A stretch of 64,000 nt of DNA from Methylonatrum kenyense (lineage in GTDB: Bacteria; Pseudomonadota; Gammaproteobacteria; Nitrococcales; Aquisalimonadaceae), in contig NZ_JALPKO010000001.1 in assembly GCF_023195885.1 (NCBI RefSeq), positions 248,001 through 312,000 on the forward strand. Reading direction: 5' to 3'. Shown here one piece after another: positions 37,452 through 46,772 of this stretch. The notes below the pieces were generated by a model. That model ran no database searches. It saw only the letters and a program-made list of their open reading frames with translations, and was not told the DNA's origin. Positions within the stretch are counted from its first letter, which is position 1. The number at the start of each line of letters is the position of its first letter. A program made the position numbers and the translations under genes.

Positions 37452-40400
37452 TAGACTTTCTTCCGTGCGGCTCTTTTTTCAGCAAGCGTCAGATGGTGGT
37501 CGTTAATCCGCTCGCCCTTAAACGTCTGATACCAGGGTGCAGATTCCACATCCTTGCCACGGTCTTTGGTCCATTTGATGTTGGGTTTGTCGCGCAGGAT
37601 GCCGGCGCCTTTCTTTTTGACGTCGCCTACAGTCATGAAGGGACGGATATTGAGGCGGATGCCGTCGTTGAGGTCCGGGTCCCAGCCTATGGGTTGTTGT
37701 TCGATGGGCTTCCAGCGAACGAAGATGTCATAGGGGGCTTCGCCCTCGAGGATCTGTTCCAGCTTCTTTTTCAGGGATTCAGCGGCGGCCAGGCGCTCTT
37801 CGGCGCCGTCGACCCCGCTGGACTGGTCCTGCTTCTGGCGGCTGATCCAGTCGCCCAGGTAGGTGTAGATCAGGGTTTCCAGGTTCTTGCGGCCCAGTTT
37901 GTGGTAGTTGACCAAGACGGCGAAGCCGTCGGACAGGCCGTCCCAGATGTGCCAGATAAAGGGGCGGTGCTGGAATAGTTTGCAGTGCTGGGCGAAGAAC
38001 TTATCCCGCAGCCAGGTTTCCAGTGTTTTGCCGGCGTGGTCGGCACTTTTCAGAAGCTTTGCCAGAACATCGGTGGACCATGCCTCACCGTAGGCAGTGG
38101 CCAGCAGGTTCAGCAGGCGGTCGGCGGCTGAGGCCTCACCACGCACCGGGGGAATACAGACAATGCCGTCTTCATCGGCGAAGGGCAGCAATGCCTCGCA
38201 GCGCTTAACCCATTCACGCTGCTCATTGGCCAGCTCCATATCGGTATCTAATTCAGCGGGCCAGCGGTAGCCGAGCAGGCGGGCAACGGCGATTTGCAGG
38301 ACTGTGTCGTCGGTGCGGAGTGGGCCTAAGACTGTCCACTTTTCTTCTTCATCCCACACGACCGAGCCGCAGAGGTGGCCATGGAAGATCCATTGGGTCG
38401 AGTCGTCTGAGTAGGGCTCAGGTAACCCGTTAGGGTAGAGCCCCTCTGCTTCTTTGGTCCAATGGGCTAGGTCGAACGGTACCTTGACAAGGGTTCCGAT
38501 TGTCACGTTTCGCTTCTTATCAATCGTCCTTACTGCTTGATCAAAAGCATCGGAGTAGCAGTAGGTCCATATTGCTGCTAAATATTTTTTATCGGCAGGA
38601 GTTATAACTCCGACGTTTATGTCGAACTTGTTTCCACCGTAGAGGGATGTTGACAATGTGCCCATCAAGTTCACAGAAATTCCAGTTTTATCCCATGCGT
38701 TCTTTCCTTGCTTATCTCTTCCCCGGTCACGTTCTTGAGCAGAGGAAAGGGCCCTCATTTTCCCATTTCCATTTTCATAAAGAACTATCTTCTCTTTTCC
38801 GCCGTAGAATGAGGATCTCCCAAGAGTGCTTTGGAAATATTCCCAATCTTCCGACTGGTTGAACTGTTCCCAGAAGAACTGGACGAACAGAGGCGTGTCG
38901 CTTGTTGGGATTCCTTGATTGGAGTATGCGACTGCCGATAGAAGCGACGACTCATTTGTCGACTTGATAGTGATGCGATGGTCAGGATTGGCTAGCTGGT
39001 CCTGTTGCTTTAGAAATACAATATGAGACAGTTTTAGGGCGTTGGCTTTACTATCGACATCGAACGCATCACCAAGGTCTAATGCCATAAAGCTGGAATC
39101 GGCCGGAATTTGATTGGCAATAGAAATGAGTATTGGTGCCGCATCAACTGGTGTGGTGAACGCTTTTTCACCTAACCACGAAATAAATTCTAGCTTGTTC
39201 TTTTGAAGCAGGCGCCTGCGGAGCCGTTTGTAGCTGGACAAGAATAAGAAATTTTGCGGAAGAACCAGATTCGCTCTACCGCCACGTACCAGAGACGACA
39301 AGCATCGATCCAAGAAAGCCGTTTCTAAAGCTGCCTTTGAGTCGAAATGCTTTTCTTCTAAATACTGTTGGAGTTGTTGTGTTAAATCCCCTTTCGTTTT
39401 ATACGGGACATTCGTGATAACCCATTCATATTTCGAAGCTAGTAATTCGGCTGCTTTAGCGATTCCCTTCGCGACCACTGACATCTCTGCTATTTCATCA
39501 TTCCCCTCATCTGCCAAAGCTCGTGTCAGCAATGGCCCTACTTCGTCCCACTTCAACTCGAATAGCGAACCTATCCCCAGGCTTGAAGCGGGATTAATCA
39601 AGCTGCCGAGTACGGGGGCATCCTTAAACTGACGATAAAGCTCCTTTAGCGCCATTCTCAGGTCGTTGTTGTCTCCTGCTAATTCTAACCAATCCTCTTT
39701 TTCCGCCGTTATCGACAAGCCGGAGCAGGCTAGGTTTATGTCCGGTAAAGCACGATAGCTACCAGCGCCCGGATATTTCCAAGCGGTTAAGGCCAACGCA
39801 AAAGCGGCCAGCTCCACGCAACGCTGATCCAGCTCCAGACCATGAATGTTCTCTCGCAACACCGCATCCACGGCGTCGCGAGCGGACAAACCATCTCGCT
39901 CCATGCGCATGGGCACCAGCATCAGGAAGGCGGCCACCAGGAAGTGGCCGGAGCCGCAGCAGGGGTCCAGGGTTTTCAGGTCGGCCAATCGTTCCGGCCA
40001 GGTATCGAAGGTACCGGCAGCTGGTGTCCAGGTTGCGTCCTCCTGTTTCACAAACCGCAGGTACTCCAAGGGTACACCGGGGATGGCCGCCTTCTGGCGC
40101 AGTTCTCCTTCGCTTTCGGCGTTCTTCAAGTCCTCTTCACTTAGCTGCCGGGCCGCCCACCAGGCACCTAGGGCGTTGTCGAGCAGGAAGCTGACCATGT
40201 AGGGCTCGGTGAAGAGCTGAGTGACGGCGGGGAGCTCCCGGGCGCCGATCTTAACTTCGGACTGGTTGACCTGTTCCTTCTTCTTGGCCTGCCAAAACTG
40301 GTAGACCCAGCCCAGGCTGTCGGAAGCAGTGAACACCTCCAGCGGCAGGTCCGCGACCTGGCGCTCCAGGGCCTGTTGGTGTTCCGGTGGCAGGGCGAGT

Positions 40401-40861
40401 TGGAAAACCGGGGAGTCCAGCCGGAAAATCTGCGGTAGCATACGGGCCGCATAACGGGCGGCCAGTTCCCAGCCGTTGGTGGCGCCTTCATCGGCAGCCA
40501 GGTCTTCACACTCTTCCAGGGTGATGGCCACCGGCTCGTCCGGGTCCGGGTACATCAGCAGGTCATTTTCCGCCAGGAAGCGGGCAAAGAGCATGCGGTG
40601 CCAGTGCTCGTAGGCGATTTCCTCCACCAGGCGATCCATGGTCAGGACCTTACCGCCGTTGAGTGCGTCGCCCAGTTGGCGGCCATGGGCGCGTAGCTTG
40701 CGGCGCAGCTCCCGGTCGGTCTCGCTCAAGTGCGAGGCCGGTGCCGGGTCGCCAACGCCAAGCTGCTCCAGGGCGGCGCGGGCACCGGTTTCGGCGATGT
40801 CCCGGGCGGCCTTGACAGCGCGCTCCAACTGGCTTCTCAGAGTCTTGTCGAGTGGCTGCAT
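37451..40861 (-). CDS. pglX: PglX adenine-specific DNA methyltransferase of BREX type 1
   Basis: PglX marks host DNA at an asymmetric adenine site and is required for phage exclusion. In 1136 residues: helical N-terminal region (1-240), motif I DPCCGSGHF at 299-307, motif IV NVPY at 484-487 (the usual form is NPPY/F), then target-recognition and helical C-terminal parts ending RAARKKV. The gene is a mosaic: the ends are GC-rich, whereas residues ~357-800 are encoded by visibly AT-rich DNA, consistent with exchange of the central methylase/target-recognition part. A 152-bp gap with nested inverted repeats precedes the ATG, so pglX may have its own promoter. Confidence 0.96.
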   Translation of the reverse strand: MQPLDKTLRSQLERAVKAARDIAETGARAALEQLGVGDPAPASHLSETDRELRRKLRAHGRQLGDALNGGKVLTMDRLVEEIAYEHWHRMLFARFLAENDLLMYPDPDEPVAITLEECEDLAADEGATNGWELAARYAARMLPQIFRLDSPVFQLALPPEHQQALERQVADLPLEVFTASDSLGWVYQFWQAKKKEQVNQSEVKIGARELPAVTQLFTEPYMVSFLLDNALGAWWAARQLSEEDLKNAESEGELRQKAAIPGVPLEYLRFVKQEDATWTPAAGTFDTWPERLADLKTLDPCCGSGHFLVAAFLMLVPMRMERDGLSARDAVDAVLRENIHGLELDQRCVELAAFALALTAWKYPGAGSYRALPDINLACSGLSITAEKEDWLELAGDNNDLRMALKELYRQFKDAPVLGSLINPASSLGIGSLFELKWDEVGPLLTRALADEGNDEIAEMSVVAKGIAKAAELLASKYEWVITNVPYKTKGDLTQQLQQYLEEKHFDSKAALETAFLDRCLSSLVRGGRANLVLPQNFLFLSSYKRLRRRLLQKNKLEFISWLGEKAFTTPVDAAPILISIANQIPADSSFMALDLGDAFDVDSKANALKLSHIVFLKQQDQLANPDHRITIKSTNESSLLSAVAYSNQGIPTSDTPLFVQFFWEQFNQSEDWEYFQSTLGRSSFYGGKEKIVLYENGNGKMRALSSAQERDRGRDKQGKNAWDKTGISVNLMGTLSTSLYGGNKFDINVGVITPADKKYLAAIWTYCYSDAFDQAVRTIDKKRNVTIGTLVKVPFDLAHWTKEAEGLYPNGLPEPYSDDSTQWIFHGHLCGSVVWDEEEKWTVLGPLRTDDTVLQIAVARLLGYRWPAELDTDMELANEQREWVKRCEALLPFADEDGIVCIPPVRGEASAADRLLNLLATAYGEAWSTDVLAKLLKSADHAGKTLETWLRDKFFAQHCKLFQHRPFIWHIWDGLSDGFAVLVNYHKLGRKNLETLIYTYLGDWISRQKQDQSSGVDGAEERLAAAESLKKKLEQILEGEAPYDIFVRWKPIEQQPIGWDPDLNDGIRLNIRPFMTVGDVKKKGAGILRDKPNIKWTKDRGKDVESAPWYQTFKGERINDHHLTLAEKRAARKKV

Positions 40862-40928
40862 GTTGTTTTACGTCCCAAATCCTTGAAGTGATGCCACGGC
40901 TACTGCGCTTGTGCCGGGAAAGCACTTT

Positions 40929-41012
40929 TTCCTCTCGCATCGGTGCGGCTTGATATGCGCAATTATTACCAATAATCGCATAGTCTGCGCATAGAGTTTT
41001 CTCTATGCGCAT
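40929..41012. promoter_or_regulatory. Nested inverted repeats in front of pglX
   Basis: TGCGCATAGAG (40986-40996) and CTCTATGCGCA (41001-41011) form a perfect 11-bp stem with a TTTT loop. Just left of it ATGCG(CA)ATTATT and AATAATCGCAT pair around ACC with a 2-nt bulge. ATGCGCA or its complement recurs at least four times in about 60 bp. The block lies between the AlbA_2 gene and pglX, the only large gap within the BREX operon, and looks like a multi-site operator rather than a terminator. Confidence 0.6.
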
Positions 41013-41013
41013 T

Positions 41014-42735
41014 TCAATGCTGACGCGCATTGCTGTACTCATAGCGCGCCCAGCGCCGCTCACCCACCTGCTGGAGGCCGGTGTTCTCCTGCATCAGCTC
41101 CTGCATCAGGCGCCGGGCCTGGTTGCGATCGAAGCGCGTGATCTGCCGGATTTCCTTGTTGCTTAGGCCTGGCTCGTTGCGGCGGGCGCGCTCCATCAGA
41201 ATACTGAGTACGCGGGTTTTGGCGGCCTCCCAGTCGATGCGGCGGCGGGCCTCGCCCTGGCCGTCTTCGGCCAGGCGGTTATAGAGGTCCGGGTGAACGC
41301 ACCAATAGGCTCCCCGGCCAGTGCCGCCATGCTCGATATAGCCGGCGGACTCCATGGCCGAGAGCCGCTCGCGGATTTCCGCCTCGCTACGCTGACACAG
41401 GGCTGCGGCGGTTCCAGTATCCAACTCCGGATGTTGCAGCAGGTATTGCAGCAGCAGGAGCTCGTCCACGCCCAGGTTGCGGCCATGCTCGCTCTCCTCG
41501 GCCACGAACAGGCGGAAGGCGGCATTCAGGTCCCGTTTGGGAAAGCTCACCAGCACGGATTCGCCGATCTCGCGGATCTGGGGCGGTTCCTTGCCTTCAA
41601 TGAGCAAGGCGGAAAACATGCGGTTTATTCCCAGGTTGCTGCGGTTGACCAAGCGTAAGCGTGTCAGAGCCTCCACCAGCAGCGGATTTCGGGCGGCGGG
41701 CTGGTGATGGAGGATATTGTTGGGAGTAATGCCGGCAATGAAGCCCCCGTTGTTGCTGATTTCCAGCCGGTCCGGGTAAAGCTTGACCATCACCGGCCCG
41801 GCGATGCGCAGATCCGCATGGCAGAAGGCATTCATCAACGCCTCGCGCACGGCGATTTCCGGCCAGGTGCGGTATTCGTAGTGGAACAGGCCCTGCTGAT
41901 AGGTGGTGATGGGGTTGAAGGGGACCAGCAGTTCTTCAATGCGTTGAACGGACAATGGCAAGGCACTGACCCGATCCTCCCGGATGCCGTACTCGGTATC
42001 CGAAGTCATTTGCAGGAACGTCCAGTTGTGGCCGGGAAGATGCTCCCGGATGGCGGCTTCGGTACCGGCCAGCAACAGCGCCGCGCGAGTCAGTTTGCCG
42101 TGCTTGATCAGGCCCAAGGTGGACAGCAGCTCAACATCGGTCAGGCGTAGCAGGTCCTCCGGCGCCCGCTCCTTGCGGGCCTGATTGCGTAGGGACTCGA
42201 GGGCGGTGGCGGATAGTAACTGGTTGTCCACGGGGGAGACGGCTTCGCCAGTGTAATCGGTCTCGCCCGTTTCCACCCCGATTTTGCGGCGCAAGGTGCC
42301 GGTGAGCGGCTGGCAATCTTTGCCTACACGGATGGTGCCCCGGCCAGCGCTGTCGGTGTAGGGCGGCATGCCGGGGTAGATTTGCATAAGCAGCAGGCGA
42401 CCGGTGCCCTCCGGCACGACCAGCTCTTCGAATACCGGGGTTATTTTCGGATCCGTCTGGTCGTAAACCGCCTTTTTCAGCAGGTTGATGTCGATTTCCG
42501 GCGGAACGCCGATAATGGCACTCTCACGCCCTTGGGACCGGTCGGCCACCCCAAACACCACGGTACCGCCGCCGCCGTTGGCCATGCATACGGCCATCTG
42601 GACCACGGTTTTTACAGCGTTGCCCCGGCTTTTTTGATCCCACTGCTTGAAATCGAGGTCTTGGTCTTCCAGGTCGTCGGCGATGCAGTGCTCCAGTTCC
42701 GGGAGCAACGACTCTATGTTGGCGGCGGTCCTCAT
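41014..42735 (-). CDS. AlbA_2/HATPase-type ATP-binding regulator-like protein, BREX accessory
   Basis: A 573-residue protein of the group often annotated as RecG-like or Schlafen-AlbA_2 ATP-binding protein. Residues ~15-135 form the AlbA_2 domain (DLDFKQWDQKSRG, CMANGGGGTVVFGVAD); ~260-400 is a GHKL-like HATPase_c_4 domain (EIAVREALMNAFCHAD, RLEISNNGGFI); the last 150 residues contain winged-helix segments (SNKEIRQITRFDRNQARRLM). Such proteins are thought to be DNA-binding regulators. It follows brxC by 33 bp and precedes the repeat-rich gap before pglX, so it might control that gap (inference). Confidence 0.88.
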   Translation of the reverse strand: MRTAANIESLLPELEHCIADDLEDQDLDFKQWDQKSRGNAVKTVVQMAVCMANGGGGTVVFGVADRSQGRESAIIGVPPEIDINLLKKAVYDQTDPKITPVFEELVVPEGTGRLLLMQIYPGMPPYTDSAGRGTIRVGKDCQPLTGTLRRKIGVETGETDYTGEAVSPVDNQLLSATALESLRNQARKERAPEDLLRLTDVELLSTLGLIKHGKLTRAALLLAGTEAAIREHLPGHNWTFLQMTSDTEYGIREDRVSALPLSVQRIEELLVPFNPITTYQQGLFHYEYRTWPEIAVREALMNAFCHADLRIAGPVMVKLYPDRLEISNNGGFIAGITPNNILHHQPAARNPLLVEALTRLRLVNRSNLGINRMFSALLIEGKEPPQIREIGESVLVSFPKRDLNAAFRLFVAEESEHGRNLGVDELLLLQYLLQHPELDTGTAAALCQRSEAEIRERLSAMESAGYIEHGGTGRGAYWCVHPDLYNRLAEDGQGEARRRIDWEAAKTRVLSILMERARRNEPGLSNKEIRQITRFDRNQARRLMQELMQENTGLQQVGERRWARYEYSNARQH

Positions 42736-42768
42736 GGATTACGTCATTCCCGTTATTCGACTGGCTCA

Positions 42769-45700
42769 TTATTTGACGGAAATTGGCCCGTCTGGCAGCG
42801 CAGCCTTGAGTTGTTGCTTCACTTCCTCGGCCCAGGCATCGATGTCTTCGTCAGACCTCAGCGTGCGGCGGGGCACATGGATAAACTGGATCTCCGGCTC
42901 GCACAGCTCGGCCGCAGCCACGGCCACATTGTCAAAACGGCTCGGAAGTGCGGCGACGCGATCGGCAAACATGGCCGGAGCGCACTGATCCAGAGTGCTC
43001 AACACCTCTTGGGTGGATTGAACCGCGATCTTGGGCTGATCGGCCAGGGTCAGACGCTGGTCTGCCAACAGTTGGTGTCGCTGTTCGGGCTCCAGTTGCT
43101 GCCAGTTGCTGTCATCGGCCAGGCGAGCCATGCCTTGCTCGTGGCGTTTGCGGTAATCCTGGTCCAGTTGATTCAGCGCATCCCGGAAAGCCTGGGTCAG
43201 GCTGGTAATCAGCGGTGCCACCGCATCGGGGTCGGTCAGCAACTGTCGCTGCTGTTCAATGGTTTCCACCTGAGCACGGAAGACATCGGCATCGTCCAGC
43301 CCACCTGCATGGGACATCAGTCGCTTCAATACCGCCCAGTTGGGCCAGCGCTGGTGAATGCGCTCCGAGAGGTGCTCCCAGGTCTCGATGTTGGAGGCCA
43401 GCTCTTCGCGCCGGTTATAGAGCGCCACCAATTGCTCGTTGCCGGCGGTGAGGCGAATGTCGTCAAGGAAGCTGGTATCCGGGCGCTCCGGCTTGGGCGC
43501 CTCTCCGCCGGCCTCGTCAGCCAGGTCGGAAAGCTTCTGAAGAAACTGAGGCACATACGCCAGCTCCTCACCCTGCTTGGCGGACAAACCCACCTTCTGC
43601 AGCAGCTTACGGATCTGGATACGCTGGGGGGTAGTGACGGTGGCGGACTCTACCTTGAACTGGATTTTGCCAATGCTCTTGCGCTCCAGGCTGGAGGGTT
43701 CAAGAGGTTGGCCGCGCTCGTCCTGGGCGCGGATAAGGCCAGCCACCAACAGGGCCTGGAGGCCGCCGTCCACGGCGTCGCGGGACCAGCCATAGGGGGA
43801 AGACTCAAAAAGGGTACGAATATCCGCGCCTCTTTTGCCGCCGGCAATGGCTGCCAGAATGGCTTTGCACACTGGGTTTTTGGCCGGCTCGCCATCATCT
43901 CCCACGGCCTTGAGGGCGTCTGGGGCACCTTTCTGGGCCTTTTCGTAAACCTTGGACCAGCCGGCATGGTCAGCGGTATGGAAGTGAGGGTAAAGCCGTT
44001 GCAGGGCGTTGTTGGCGGCTTCCAGGATCATTTCCTGGAGATCGTTGCCCAGAATCTCGTTACCGCCCCCCTGGAAAACACGGGCTCCGGAGAAGGCTTC
44101 GTTCAGTAATTCCCGGATCTTGCCCTCAGCAGTCTGCTTGGTGGTTTCCATGGCAGCCCGGGCCTCTGTGCCTTCCGGGGTGTTGGAGACGCCCCGCTTA
44201 TCCAGGGTGGCACTAGCAGCCTTGTGGTCGATCAAATGATGGCGTAGGTCATCCGCAGAACGCTTAGGGATGAACACGAATACGGTGGGCGATTGGTTAC
44301 CGGCTTGCCGGGCATCGGCGCGTACGGAGTTCTCGTCGCCGCTCCATCCATCCCGAACCCAGACGCAAATACGTTGGTCGGCATCGTCTGGCAGCTGCGC
44401 GTCGAATACCGGGTAGATATCGCGGGTGACTTTTGCATCACCCTGAACCAGCGACAGCTTGCGGGCCGCCTCGCCAAAGATGCGGCGGATACGGTCATCG
44501 CGTTCGGCATGAATGCGGTGCGCCTCGCTGGATAGGGCCGCGCGTTGGCTGAGGAATTCGTCTGTCCAGGCGGCGCTCTCTTCGGTCTGTATGCGGTACT
44601 CATCGCCGACTTTCATCAGCAGCTCGCAGCGATCCAGCAATCCCGGAAGTTTGCTGCGCAGGCCGCTGCTTCCACTGGCCAGGTCCTCGACGAGCAAGTC
44701 CGCCAGGGAATCCACCGTGGCACGAATACCGATTTCGTTGTTCTGACCGCCCAGCTTGTTAATTAGGAACACCAGGCCACAGGCCCGAGCCATCAGGCGC
44801 TCGTCGTCCGAGCCCTTCATCCAGCTCATGGTTTTTTCATGAACCTTGCGAGGCAGAATGCGCGACTGGAGCAGCTTGTCGGCAGAATCGAAGTACAGGT
44901 AATCCGCTGGCACCACATAACCCAGCGGATCCTCAAGGTTGGTCTGGATGACCTTGTGCACCATGCTTAGCTGGTTGCGCAACTGGCTGTCGGTACCTGT
45001 TTGATCCAGCACACGAAGGGTGTTTTCCCAAAAACGTCTGCGAACCGGCAGGATTGGGTAGTCCTGCGGGAAGTAGGGCAAGTCATCCTGACGGTGGCCG
45101 AGGGTGGTTCCGTCCAGATGTCTAGAGATTTCCCCCAGGTTGGTTTGCATTATCTGCTCAATGGGGGACTTGGCTTCCGGCTTTTTGGCTAGGATGACCT
45201 GTCGAATCACGGCATCCACATCGGCGTCCGAGAGCTCGACGCGGATGGTAAAACGGCCCTCGAGCTTCTTCAGGTTACTGGTGCCGGTAACGGCGGTCTG
45301 ACCGGTACCAATAAACAGAAGCTTGCCAGCAAAGTTCTTGCAACACGCTTCCACCACTTCCTGTACGGCGATGGAGCGCTGGCTGTCCTCACCAATAAAC
45401 TGTTGAACTTCGTCCAGAACGACCAACGTCAGCGGGAATTTGCCCTCTTGTGTCAAAGCTTGGCGAATGGCCTTGAGCATGTCGTCACTGGAGATGTCCT
45501 GAACGTACGGATACAGGTTGTTCAGGGTTTCGACGCAAGACGCTGGTGAGGTAAACAGAGCGGGCTTGGCCTGTACCAGAGCATCGTGCAGACCTTCGGC
45601 CACGTAGAAATTATCCAGCTCTTCATTCCAGTCGAAGCCGTTGGCTTCCACCTGTTTGCGCACCTGGTCATAGATGCCCTCGTGCCTGAGCCACATGACG

Positions 45701-46206
45701 AAACGGGCAACCGGGTACTGCTCCGGCAAATCGACAGACTTAAACAGAATTCTGAGCAGGGCGAGGCGTACACTGCCGCTGGCACCGGAGCCCAAGGTCC
45801 CGGACGCGGCATGCAAGCTGCCATGACGCTTGGCTTGAGTGCTGAGTTCCCTGAGGTGATCGCTGATGCCTTGGGGCAGTTTAGCAATTCCCCGTGACGT
45901 GGCTCCGTCCTCAAAGGCGGTATCCACCCACAGTGCCCGCAGCATTTTGACCAGATGGGATTTGCCGGACCCATAGAACCCACTCACCCACACTGCCGGC
46001 TGCTGCGCCTGGTCGATATTCTTGAGGTAGGTTTCGAGGATGTGTGACATCCCTTTTTCGTACTGACCATCACAAACGAACGTTTCCAGTTCGTAGCGAA
46101 GAACCGCCAGGGCATGGCTTGTGGTCTCGTCGTTGACGCTTGCCACCCCCTCGTTGACCAGCTTCTGGGTGGTTGGATCCTTCTGATAAATGTCACGATT
46201 CTTCAT
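42769..46206 (-). CDS. brxC: BrxC ATPase of BREX type 1
   Basis: Large P-loop ATPase of the BREX core, 1145 residues from the ATG at 46206 (MKNRDIYQKDPTTQKLVNEG), preceded by AGAGG six bases upstream. Walker A GFYGSGKSH is at 76-84; LTLVVLDEVQQFIGED is the Walker B region and LLFIGTGQTAVTGTS a sensor-type motif, all in the first 330 residues. The rest is long helices with coiled-coil stretches near the C-terminus (RREELASNIETWEHLSERI). BrxC is required for both methylation and defence where tested. Gap to brxB is 14 bp. Confidence 0.96.
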   Translation of the reverse strand: MKNRDIYQKDPTTQKLVNEGVASVNDETTSHALAVLRYELETFVCDGQYEKGMSHILETYLKNIDQAQQPAVWVSGFYGSGKSHLVKMLRALWVDTAFEDGATSRGIAKLPQGISDHLRELSTQAKRHGSLHAASGTLGSGASGSVRLALLRILFKSVDLPEQYPVARFVMWLRHEGIYDQVRKQVEANGFDWNEELDNFYVAEGLHDALVQAKPALFTSPASCVETLNNLYPYVQDISSDDMLKAIRQALTQEGKFPLTLVVLDEVQQFIGEDSQRSIAVQEVVEACCKNFAGKLLFIGTGQTAVTGTSNLKKLEGRFTIRVELSDADVDAVIRQVILAKKPEAKSPIEQIMQTNLGEISRHLDGTTLGHRQDDLPYFPQDYPILPVRRRFWENTLRVLDQTGTDSQLRNQLSMVHKVIQTNLEDPLGYVVPADYLYFDSADKLLQSRILPRKVHEKTMSWMKGSDDERLMARACGLVFLINKLGGQNNEIGIRATVDSLADLLVEDLASGSSGLRSKLPGLLDRCELLMKVGDEYRIQTEESAAWTDEFLSQRAALSSEAHRIHAERDDRIRRIFGEAARKLSLVQGDAKVTRDIYPVFDAQLPDDADQRICVWVRDGWSGDENSVRADARQAGNQSPTVFVFIPKRSADDLRHHLIDHKAASATLDKRGVSNTPEGTEARAAMETTKQTAEGKIRELLNEAFSGARVFQGGGNEILGNDLQEMILEAANNALQRLYPHFHTADHAGWSKVYEKAQKGAPDALKAVGDDGEPAKNPVCKAILAAIAGGKRGADIRTLFESSPYGWSRDAVDGGLQALLVAGLIRAQDERGQPLEPSSLERKSIGKIQFKVESATVTTPQRIQIRKLLQKVGLSAKQGEELAYVPQFLQKLSDLADEAGGEAPKPERPDTSFLDDIRLTAGNEQLVALYNRREELASNIETWEHLSERIHQRWPNWAVLKRLMSHAGGLDDADVFRAQVETIEQQRQLLTDPDAVAPLITSLTQAFRDALNQLDQDYRKRHEQGMARLADDSNWQQLEPEQRHQLLADQRLTLADQPKIAVQSTQEVLSTLDQCAPAMFADRVAALPSRFDNVAVAAAELCEPEIQFIHVPRRTLRSDEDIDAWAEEVKQQLKAALPDGPISVK

Positions 46207-46220
46207 TAACAACCTCTTAT

Positions 46221-46772
46221 TCAGTAATCCTTATCCGCCGTGATAGGCATGGCGAGATAGTTCCACCCGTCGTAACCGTCCAGTAGTCGATAGTTGTTGT
46301 TTTCGTAGCTTCCAGGAAAGAACACCAGCAGCCGCCCCGGCACCTGGGGAGCGAGCTTGTCGACCACATCCTTCACCTTCAGGAAGCCGAACAGTGATCC
46401 AACGCCCTGGATTGCCACCACGGTGTTCTCGCGAATATTGCGGATGTCGAGAAAGCGCTCGAACTCATTCACGATGTAATCGAGATACTTGGGCAACACA
46501 GTGGCGAGCAAATGCGGCTTCTGGAAGTAGCTCTTGGCATAGCGCTGGTTACTGAGCCAGGCTGGAAAAGTATTGGTCAAATCAAACAGAGCCCAGTCGT
46601 GGCCGGCCTGTTTGGTGACGATTTCGAATTCATCGACTCGGGCCCGGAGCCAGCGCTCCTCGTTCTCGTGATACACACAGAAAATGACGCGCTGTGCAGC
46701 AGCTGCATCGTCCCGCCAGGGAATGGATATATACCTGCCGTAGGATTGTACTAACCGTCTAACCCTGCTCAC
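46221..46772 (-). CDS. brxB: BrxB (DUF1788) of BREX type 1, GTG start
   Basis: A 183-residue DUF1788 protein. The GTG at 46772 begins VSRVRRLVQSYGRYISIPW and overlaps the brxA stop by 14 bp; no ATG is available nearby. Family blocks include VIFCVYHENEERWLRAR, WALFDLTNTFPAW, VVAIQGVGSLFGFLKV and the C-terminal LLVFFPGSYENNNYRLLDG. BrxB is a core BREX protein of unknown biochemical activity that has been found to associate with PglZ-BrxC type complexes. Confidence 0.94.
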   Translation of the reverse strand: MSRVRRLVQSYGRYISIPWRDDAAAAQRVIFCVYHENEERWLRARVDEFEIVTKQAGHDWALFDLTNTFPAWLSNQRYAKSYFQKPHLLATVLPKYLDYIVNEFERFLDIRNIRENTVVAIQGVGSLFGFLKVKDVVDKLAPQVPGRLLVFFPGSYENNNYRLLDGYDGWNYLAMPITADKDY

